Source of the DNA: Pieris napi
Lineage: Eukaryota > Arthropoda > Insecta > Lepidoptera > Pieridae
Assembly: GCF_905475465.1 (NCBI RefSeq)
Contig: NC_062239.1
Span: 1,426,001 to 1,490,000 of the forward strand
Direction of reading: 5' to 3'
Length of the DNA: 64,000 nt
Made by a program: the position numbers and the translations under genes. Each line of letters starts with the position of its first letter. Positions within the stretch are counted from its first letter, which is position 1. Shown in pieces: positions 61,201 through 64,000 of the stretch. Under the pieces are notes generated by a model. It was not told where the DNA came from, made no database searches, and was given only the letters and a program-made list of their open reading frames with translations.

Positions 61201-63446
61201 AAACTCAAGTTTTACTTAAGAAATTAAAATGGACAGGCTTAATAAAAAAACAAGTGACTCCACCTATTTTACTATAGACTAGCTGCCCCCGTGAACTTCG
61301 TTTCTCCTTAATATGATTTTACTTAGCCTACCTTTTTAGTACATACCCTAGAGACTGTTCGGCTTTCTGGAATGAAAACTTTGTAGGTTTTTCTGTGAAT
61401 TTTTCTCTACATAAACCTTAGAGTTCACGTCATAAGATTTGTTGATCGTAGAGGGGTGAAATTGAAGGGTTGTATGTATTTTTGTATGCTGTATCATAAA
61501 AAATAAAAACAATTTTTTTTTATCTAAAAACAAAATATTAATTTAGGGAAGGACCTTTAACGTGGGTTTGAGTAATAAATAATAGCAGATTCTCCGACTT
61601 ACTGAATATGCATAAATAATTACATAAGAATCGGTCGAGCCGTTTCGGAGGAGTATGGGAACGAATATTGTGACACGAGAATTATATATAATATTAAGAT
61701 AAGATTCACTATACTTCATGTAAATATCATGAACAAATGCATTTTAAGTTAACACTCCGATTCACAATAAATTACTCCAATTTAAAGTGAGTCTTATTAT
61801 ATTATGATAGCGAAACATTATATATGTTTAATGACAATAGATAACTATTATAGGCCGATAGATAACTCATATAAGACATTGCAAAGATAGCTCTAGGATA
61901 GATATCCTATTTAAGTGGCCCACTACGATACACATTGTACTAACCGCCGTGATCAAATCCAATTCCCATACGCAAAACCACTTAGTACTTACCCATAAAA
62001 TACCACATCGAGACAAATAATTTCTCTCATCTTATATTTTTACATTTAGGCAGTTAGAGGTTACTGTAATGCACCTGAGACTACTAAAAGCTTTCGCGAA
62101 TATTTCGTGTAAACTTTATTTTTAATGGCAACGTTAGCCTAATGGAAGACAACGCGACCTATATTTTATGAGACAATTTTCACGGATGTAAAAGTTAGGT
62201 ACGACAGCTTTTAGAAGACAATTTGCCTATCAAGTGTTTATGGATGATGGAATTGACAGCTTAATTTTATGAAATTACTTTTAAAGCTCGTCTACGTTCA
62301 TTATGCCATCTTCACATTGTTTATTTTTAATTAATTCGGGGAAATTATTTTTGCCATTAATTTTCCTCATATAGCAAACTTTTTACAGTGTTTTGAATCG
62401 TGAATTTTTCGAAAGGTAAAGTGGGTTTTTGGAATGACAACGTAATTACTCTTTTAAATGACACAAGTCTTATTATATATGAATAAAGTTATTTTGAGTT
62501 TGAGTATTCATAAAAATGCTATAAAATAACTATCGAGTTGTTCTTATCAGCCGTATTACCTTACCTGACCTTATTTTTATTTTTAAAACAAAACACAATT
62601 GTTATTGTTCCTTTTTATTAAAGTTGTTATAATTTTTCTCCTCAAACGCAAAAAATGTATTTGATTAAATACAATTTTCTTTTTTACAACTAGACAAAAT
62701 GACATTCTACATTTGACTTAATACTTGACAGTTGATATTCTTAAAATTATCCATACGTACAGTCGTATGTTTCTAAATAATACTCTTTGATCAAAACTGT
62801 AAACTCATGCACATAGCTTAAATCCTCAACATGATTAGTTACTGTTAGTAGCATTCTTTAAATGATTAAAGCTGGTGAAGCTGTAGGAGGGCGGAGTAGT
62901 CTGTCAGTAATTCTTAATTTCTTACGATGACATAATTTATTGTTTTCTCGTATTAGCGGTATATCTTCTGGATGTTAAAAACGAAAACTTACTATATTTT
63001 TTATTTATTTCTTATCAGGTTAATATCGCTTCCTTTCGAATGTCTGTACCATGATTTCTTTTTTTTTTTATTAAAAAGAAAATCAAAACAAATTTAAAAA
63101 GTTTAAATTTGCAATATTTGATTGTAATCTATTTAATAATATAAAATCTCTCTTTGATTTGTTTAAAATATTTTTTATTTTTTCACAAACGGGTTTTTAA
63201 ATATTATAAGATCAGCCTGTATAGATAGCTATGTACCAGGTATATCTGACTAAACAATTTTTCAGTGCCGACGGCAACTACGAAGTGACGATAATGACTA
63301 AAGCCATCCTCCATTATGACGGCAAAGTCGTCTGGAAACCTCCTGCCATCTACAAGTCATTCTGCGAGATTGACGTCGAGTACTTCCCCTTTGACGAGCA
63401 GACCTGCTTCATGAAGTTTGGCTCGTGGAGTTACGATGGTTATACG
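22056..63446 (+). CDS. nAChRalpha1: Nicotinic acetylcholine receptor alpha subunit, N-terminal part, alpha1-like (four coding exons, 3' end outside window)
   Basis: Subunit of the pentameric ligand-gated cation channel that mediates fast cholinergic transmission at insect neuronal synapses. It would sit in the postsynaptic plasma membrane and is a member of the neonicotinoid-target family. Exons 22056-22241, 51245-51289, 59106-59215 and 63266-63446 join into 522 bases = 174 codons without a stop. Seen in the joined product: signal peptide 1-19; mature start [11 protein letters not shown]-glycosylation sequon at N43 (mature 24); loop D Trp79; loop [11 protein letters not shown] with Tyr112 (mature 93); Cys-loop C147-C161 (mature 128-142) with 13 residues between; loop B Trp168 (mature 149) in GSWSYDG. 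The vicinal cysteines and TM1-4 are not in the window, so alpha status rests on sequence resemblance. Full insect alpha subunits are about 500-570 residues, so roughly a third is here. Alpha1 is my preferred ortholog by recalled similarity; another alpha of the same subgroup is possible. Confidence 0.93.
22395..23040 (-). pseudogene. Jockey/CR1-like LINE, 3' end with C-terminal ORF remnant
   Basis: Minus strand: a frame from 22860 to 22627 ([55 protein letters not shown], stop) resembles the C-terminus of lepidopteran jockey-like polymerases. About 230 bases of 3'UTR follow (TTGCCGATGAGCAGGAATGC) with an AT-rich tail near 22395. It sits antisense only 150 bases inside the first intron, typical of a 5'-truncated insertion. 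Confidence 0.75.
23240..23425 (-). pseudogene. Mobile-element protein C-terminus remnant (QRGNAA family, copy 2)
   Basis: A minus-strand frame of 61 codons ends ...[20 protein letters not shown], then [19 protein letters not shown] and a stop. It is the most diverged of the three copies but keeps the TGD, QRI and QRGNAA...GTLP spacing. It lies 1 kb inside intron 1, antisense to the receptor. Confidence 0.6.
23906..24230 (+). repeat. Dispersed duplicated segment, copy 2
   Basis: Same landmarks and order as 17376-17690. It starts and stops at the same words (ATATTACACAAAATAC, CATTAGCTTTAT), as expected of a transposed unit rather than a segmental duplication. Confidence 0.85.
24592..24745 (+). 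mobile_element. SINE family A, 3' fragment
   Basis: GATCGCCTACTTGCCTGTAA, GATCATAGAAACAGGAGCAA and GGGTTGTAACGTCACTGG match the SINE tail. The upstream part is diverged. Confidence 0.6.
25449..25630. mobile_element. Palindromic MITE, second copy, partly deleted right arm
   Basis: Ends GCCCTGCGATTCTGTAACTC / GAGTTACAGAATCGCAGGGC. The right arm jumps from the central CTACAAGCTCCCACCTT straight to the outer 50 bases, so about 60 bases of inner arm are missing compared with 45220-45462. It is followed by about 100 bases of other repeat-like sequence and a short AC run. Confidence 0.85.
27359..27917. mobile_element. 559-bp foldback element
   Basis: TAAGATCCCGCTATACAACG at the left end is repeated exactly inverted at the right end (CGTTGTATAGCGGGATCTTA). 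The arms run about 140-160 bases on each side, including GGTTGCCTAGCAAATTTCAG and its complement, around a roughly 240-base AT-rich centre with no ORF. The arms differ only by small indels. Confidence 0.9.
30157..30534 (+). other. Open frame of 125 codons, unrecognised, possible coding remnant
   Basis: Open from a TGA at 30154 to the stop ending at 30534, with an ATG at 30214 giving 106 residues. Composition is protein-like and mixed (for example [20 protein letters not shown], then [14 protein letters not shown]) rather than the Asn/Lys/Ile-rich output of random AT-rich DNA. No family is recognised, and no start context or splice site decides the case. It lies inside intron 1 on the sense strand, so it could be an old transposase piece, a retrocopy fragment or chance. 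Confidence 0.25.
32858..33406 (-). mobile_element. Helitron-like element with possible helicase-region remnant
   Basis: On the minus strand: TCTATATATAAAAGAAAGTC at the 5' end (the lepidopteran Helitron type), ACTCGAGATCGGCTGGACCG inside, and ...GGGTCAGCTAG then T at the 3' end. A minus-strand frame at 33210-32917 includes [15 protein letters not shown], which resembles a stretch of Helitron Rep/helicase proteins as I recall them. The frame is otherwise unrecognised. Confidence 0.65.
34364..34880 (+). pseudogene. R1-like non-LTR retrotransposon C-terminus and 3'UTR
   Basis: A 73-codon frame ([55 protein letters not shown]) matches the recalled R1/I-clade C-terminus with its Cys-His knuckle. 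An upstream CKVC pair lies in another frame, so the zinc knuckle is broken by a frameshift. Downstream, GAATGCGACAGCGACCCCGG, GCTCAGCAAGTCTCTGAATG and GGGTCGAGTCCC look like the 3'UTR. The reverse transcriptase itself is missing. Confidence 0.75.
37338..37402. repeat. Perfect 29-bp inverted repeat with 7-base loop
   Basis: Arms 37338-37366 and 37374-37402 are exact complements (AATAGAAGTGAAGAG... / ...CTCTTCACTTCTATT); the loop is TGTAACC. It lies in intron 1. It could be a recent fold-back duplication or a small-RNA hairpin. Confidence 0.95.
38127..38447 (+). repeat. Second copy of the 2.2-kb-region interspersed repeat
   Basis: Begins CTTTTTACACGCTTTATATT, then has a short GTAT-type run, the ACCGACTCCTTCGGACTCG palindrome and AAGCACATCAAACTAAAAAG. 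It ends near CGCTCTGTGCC. The right half lies in the opposite orientation to the matching part at 2513-2665. Confidence 0.7.
39363..39580 (+). mobile_element. SINE family A copy with deleted head segment
   Basis: GAGCAGTGTTGGCT joins directly to CATCCCTGAGGTCGTGGG, so the A-box half is lost. The B-box GGTTCGACCCC and body follow, ending in a TA run near 39575. Confidence 0.85.
40127..40405 (+). mobile_element. SINE family A copy interrupted by another repeat
   Basis: The head and start of the body (TGTTGATCTAGTGACTG, CTATGTGCGCATTGAAGACT) break at 40199. A T tract and GGGGGGCAAACGAGCC repeat follow to about 40365, and then SINE tail sequence resumes (GGCGTGTCAGGTACCGG, AATCTGAGGCCAACAC). This is a nested insertion. 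Confidence 0.65.
40965..41520 (-). pseudogene. RTE-like non-LTR retrotransposon reverse transcriptase, C-terminal remnant
   Basis: The minus-strand frame 41288-40965 reads [67 protein letters not shown], stop. That is the characteristic end of lepidopteran endonuclease-reverse transcriptases. Upstream, in other frames, [16 protein letters not shown] and [13 protein letters not shown] continue the match to about 41520. Frameshifts show it is inactive. Confidence 0.82.
41610..41875 (-). mobile_element. tRNA-derived SINE, family B
   Basis: Read on the minus strand: GACGGCTCATTGGTCTAGTG (A-box TGGTCTAGTGG), GGGTTCGATCCCCGG (B-box), CATCGATGTGATGAGC, then a body with a TATC/GATA run and a 3' poly(A) seen here as T at 41611-41621. 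Both internal promoter boxes are intact. It sits directly beside the RTE-like remnant at 40965-41520. Confidence 0.88.
42762..42868 (-). repeat. Interspersed repeat (TGATGTTAAGTGATACC family), inverted
   Basis: TTTAAAAGGCCGGCAACG, CGGTATCACTTATCATCAGG and CCCGTTTGCCCCCTTGTT are the complement of the 6.6- and 14.5-kb copies. Confidence 0.75.
43853..44111 (+). mobile_element. tRNA-derived SINE, family A
   Basis: GAGCAGTGTTGG, CGTGCAACTCTCATACCTG, B-box AAGTTCGGTCCCC and the full body, ending AGCGTCACTGATTTTTTTT. The A-box segment is shortened, as in the 39.4-kb copy. Confidence 0.87.
44726..45071 (+). mobile_element. Helitron-like non-autonomous element
   Basis: TCTAATATATAAAATTCTCG start, ACTCCTCCGAAACGGCTCG, and a 3' end GGGACAGCTTG in which CTAG has decayed to CTTG. 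Same family as 8723-9045 and 61279-61699. Confidence 0.65.
45220..45462. mobile_element. Palindromic MITE, full-length copy
   Basis: 243 bp, made of two roughly 105-bp arms with about one visible mismatch around a 30-base centre (AACTACAAGCTCCCACC). Terminal bases are GCCCTGCGATTCTGTAACTC. No ORF, so it is non-autonomous and would depend on a transposase in trans. I could not define a target-site duplication securely. Confidence 0.9.
46703..46965 (+). mobile_element. Old, diverged SINE family A copy
   Basis: AGCGGTGTTTGTCTTACTAA, ACACGGAGGTCATGCGTTC and GGGCGCATTCAAAACC parallel the SINE head and body, with many substitutions. Confidence 0.5.
47592..47940 (+). mobile_element. MITE (GTATTGTCTTTTATTGACAT family), copy 1
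   Basis: GTATTGTCTTTTATTGACAT at the left; TTTTTTAACGGATTTAAAGT pairs with ACTTCAAATCTGTTAAAAAA at the right. The core is CAACTCCGGGGAAATAAATA, TTCTACAGCTGTGATAC and GCACGCGAAACGTCGG. Confidence 0.8.
49715..50163 (-). repeat. LINE-derived repeat, longer copy
   Basis: Same family as 21670-22015 and in the same orientation, with the CCATTACACCATGTTCCACA part intact. It extends to GACGCATGGCCAGCC. A short inverted match to its right end occurs at about 29780-29810. Confidence 0.8.
51245..51289 (+). CDS. nAChRalpha1: nAChR alpha coding exon 2 (45-bp exon, loop D side)
   Basis: Fifteen codons reading [15 protein letters not shown] (residues 63-77), too short to appear as an ORF. The acceptor is a pyrimidine-rich tract ending TTTCTTTCTTTTCAG at 51244 and the donor is GTAAGATG at 51290. 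It is phase 0 on both sides, and 45 bases is the conserved length of this exon in nAChR genes. It encodes the beta1-beta2 strand leading to the loop D tryptophan, which is the second residue of the next exon. In insect alpha6 the equivalent 45-bp exon is duplicated and alternatively spliced. I saw no second copy near this one. Confidence 0.93.
52526..52560. repeat. Small hairpin in intron 2
   Basis: ATGCTTTAGCTTA and TAAGCTAAAGCAT are exact complements around a 9-base loop. No function evident. Confidence 0.6.
53925..54095 (-). pseudogene. Mobile-element protein C-terminus remnant (QRGNAA family, copy 3)
   Basis: On the minus strand the frame reads [20 protein letters not shown], then [19 protein letters not shown] and a stop. 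It is close to copy 1 in DNA and peptide. The flanking AAAAAGCCTT is shared with copy 1. Confidence 0.6.
54731..54793 (+). repeat. Left copy of long direct repeat flanking SINE C
   Basis: TTTAAATAAACATTCTTATA...TTAGACATT recurs on the other side of the SINE (55061-55125) with a few differences. It is far longer than an ordinary target-site duplication. Confidence 0.85.
54794..55052 (+). mobile_element. tRNA-derived SINE, family C, flanked by 60-bp direct repeats
   Basis: Head GGGGGCCTCGTAGCCTAGCG (A-box TAGCCTAGCGG) and ACCGGGTTCGATTCCCGGTT (perfect B-box), followed by a non-tRNA body (GGAGGGTTGTGCGGTACC, CAAGCACGCATTATAAAAAA) and an A-rich end. The head resembles a tRNA but lacks a proper anticodon arm and acceptor pairing, so I do not call a tRNA gene. 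Confidence 0.85.
55061..55125 (+). repeat. Right copy of long direct repeat flanking SINE C
   Basis: Matches 54731-54793 across about 60 bases, with a 3-base insertion (AGTAATAATTGA against AGTAATTGA) and several substitutions. Confidence 0.85.
56905..57237 (-). mobile_element. MITE (GTATTGTCTTTTATTGACAT family), copy 2, with 17-bp flanking duplication
   Basis: The core is inverted relative to the other two copies (AGCGTGCGTGGTCACGGTG, GTATCACAGCTGTAGAAAA). Flanked on both sides by AAATGCTTATAATTATA (56888-56904 and 57238-57254). The arms contain TTTACCGGATTGAAGTTATG. Confidence 0.82.
58295..59040 (+). mobile_element. Helitron-like element ending 65 bases before nAChR coding exon 3
   Basis: 5' TCTACTAATATTATAAACGC, then a body including CACGGATAAACTACTGTGTG, and 3' CGAGGGCACCAGCTAG then T. 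A separate inverted-repeat element (58656-58928) lies inside it, which enlarges it to 746 bp. Confidence 0.6.
58656..58928. mobile_element. MITE with about 45-bp terminal inverted repeats, nested in a Helitron
   Basis: The 36-base arms 58666-58701 and 58886-58921 (CGTAAAATTGTAAAAACCGT... and exact complement) are identical. Outer TATATGT bases extend the arms with a few mismatches. The inside is AT-rich, carries GATAACCGATAACCGATA and has no ORF. Confidence 0.85.
59106..59215 (+). CDS. nAChRalpha1: nAChR alpha coding exon 3 (110-bp exon, loop D Trp and loop A)
   Basis: One hundred and ten bases, the classical size, starting in phase 0 ([18 protein letters not shown]...) and ending two bases into a codon after ...LPDIVLYN. 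The acceptor is TTTATTTGCAG at 59105 and the donor is GTAAGT at 59216. Reading straight through gives a false ...YNK-stop; joining to the next exon restores ...YNNADG, the family signature, which confirms the donor. It contains Trp79 (loop D) and Trp105/Tyr112 (loop A). Ser92 stands where I recall Gly in most insect alpha1 sequences. A Helitron-like end lies 65 bases before the acceptor. Confidence 0.94.
59354..59581 (+). mobile_element. MITE (GTATTGTCTTTTATTGACAT family), copy 3, left end deleted
   Basis: It starts within the core (GACCAACTCCGAGGAAACA) and continues through CACGCGAAACGTCGG and CATAACTTCAATCCGG to a right end ATGTCAATAAAAGACAATAC. That end supplies the outer terminal repeat missing from copy 2. 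It lies 138 bases after an nAChR exon. Confidence 0.8.
60306..60399. repeat. Short hairpin and repeated GCGTTAGAG motif in intron 3
   Basis: CAATATGCGTT and AACGCATATTG flank a 12-base loop (60306-60339). The motif GCGTTAGAGCGGGACAGA at 60312 recurs as GCGTTAGAGTGTGACAGA at 60382, with CGCGGCCGGC between them. This is a GC-rich island in AT-rich intron. Confidence 0.7.
61279..61699 (-). mobile_element. Helitron-like non-autonomous element
   Basis: Minus strand: TCTTAATATTATATATAATT, CATACTCCTCCGAAACGGCT, and 3' ...GGGGGCAGCTAG then T. Close relative of the 44.7-kb copy. Confidence 0.65.
63266..63446 (+). CDS. nAChRalpha1: nAChR alpha coding exon 4: Cys-loop and loop B
   Basis: The first base completes Asn114; then 60 codons run from [15 protein letters not shown] to GSWSYDGYT. 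The acceptor is ACAATTTTTCAG at 63265 and the donor is GTATGT at 63447; it ends in phase 0. It carries the whole Cys-loop, [15 protein letters not shown] (residues 147-161), with the invariant FPFD, and the loop B tryptophan Trp168. The family would continue with VDLRH from the next exon, outside the window. HYDG (130-133) and SWSYDG differ from the HHTG and SWTYDG that I recall for insect alpha1; this is conservative divergence, not damage. An upstream ATG at 63231 opens the same frame but is intronic. Confidence 0.94.
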
Positions 63447-64000
63447 GTATGTGACAGTATGAAAATTACTCACGAATCACAAACGAATATAATTATAATG
63501 AATTTCTAAACTTTCTCACTAACCATTGTTAATACTATAATGTTTAAAGAACTTTATTTATCATTACAAAAATAAAATGTATTTTATTTACATGAGAAAC
63601 TTAATATTTATATACTAACGAGATACACGTCGCAATCAGCCGTCCCAATTTTTATCTACTAGGTTCATTCTGATATGTATCTTTAATGACCTTTTGAATT
63701 GGTTAAACGCGCTAATATTAAGAATTTTAGACTGTAATTGATTAAATAATTGCACACCCTCATACTTAATAGACTTCTTTAAATAGTTTGTACGCGGCTT
63801 CGGCAAGATAAGCAAAGTCGCTCGACGAGTATTGCGTGTAGTGGTGTGTTTGATTTTTTTAAATGATAAGCTACTATGAAGAGCTATATAGTTGTTTAAT
63901 CTTCATAATTTTGGTTTCTTGGTAGATTTTATTAGTCTGTATTAAAAAATTGTATCTAAGAAGTGCTTTTATTAATTTATTTTGTATTATATTATTTTAA
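63447..64000 (+). other. nAChRalpha1: Start of nAChR intron 4, truncated by window end
   Basis: It begins with GTATGT. The remaining 554 bases are AT-rich with no further exon. The segment near 63620-63960 resembles degenerate repeat sequence but I could not pair it with another copy here. Confidence 0.8.

Larger units (their letters stand above)
59216..63265 (+). other. nAChRalpha1: nAChR intron 3 (4,050 bp)
   Basis: GTAAGT...TTTCAG, phase 2. It contains a MITE copy within 140 bases of the donor (59.35 kb), a GC-rich hairpin (60.3 kb) and a Helitron-like element (61.3-61.7 kb). I see nothing distinct in 61700-63200 beyond AT-rich sequence. Confidence 0.85.

Noticed and set aside
63231..63508. 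92-codon ORF starting [11 protein letters not shown] as a separate gene
   Set aside because: Its first 11 codons are intron and its end runs past a GTATGT donor. The middle is nAChR coding exon 4.
22242..64000. Alternative duplicate exons (as in other insect nAChR genes)
   Set aside because: I looked for second versions of the 45-bp, 110-bp and Cys-loop exons and saw none. Reading by eye cannot exclude a diverged one.

Overview
The window is AT-rich animal nuclear DNA, almost certainly from a lepidopteran (moth or butterfly). Three things point there: an insect-type nicotinic acetylcholine receptor (nAChR) subunit gene split by long introns; several tRNA-derived SINEs and Helitron-like elements of kinds common in Lepidoptera; and degenerate R1-, RTE- and jockey-like LINE tails. 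There is no bacterial gene organisation, no CRISPR array, no operon and no functional tRNA or rRNA gene. The ATG-to-stop ORFs are mostly chance or transposon debris, because the real coding sequence lies in short exons.

One gene can be supported firmly. Four coding exons on the + strand (22056-22241, 51245-51289, 59106-59215, 63266-63446) join in frame into the first 174 codons of an nAChR alpha subunit. This part holds a 19-residue signal peptide, most of the ligand-binding domain and the complete 13-residue Cys-loop. The splice phases are consistent, and the 45- and 110-base exons match the classical sizes for this family. Loop A Tyr, loop B Trp and the two Cys-loop cysteines fall at the canonical mature positions 93, 149, 128 and 142. 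The sequence looks most like insect alpha1. The rest of the protein (loop C vicinal cysteines, four membrane helices, cytoplasmic loop) must lie beyond 64000. An AG acceptor 18 bases before the ATG means at least one 5'UTR exon lies upstream and was not located.

Layout: 1-22037 is upstream sequence (5' flank and/or 5'UTR intron) with many degenerate repeats, a 0.7-kb terminal-inverted-repeat element and one candidate orphan exon (16090-16245). Bases 22242-51244 form a 29-kb first coding intron packed with SINEs, LINE tails, foldback MITEs and Helitrons. Bases 51290-59105 (7.8 kb) and 59216-63265 (4.1 kb) are the next introns, and 63447-64000 begins a fourth. Mobile DNA comes very close to exons: a LINE-related repeat ends about 22 bases before the exon-1 acceptor, and a Helitron-like end lies 65 bases before the third coding exon.

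No novel multi-gene system is present. The most useful second-look items are the repeat-exon junctions, a perfect 29-bp hairpin with a 7-base loop, a three-copy family ending in a conserved unidentified peptide, foldback elements in different states of decay, and a possible type II membrane-protein first exon.
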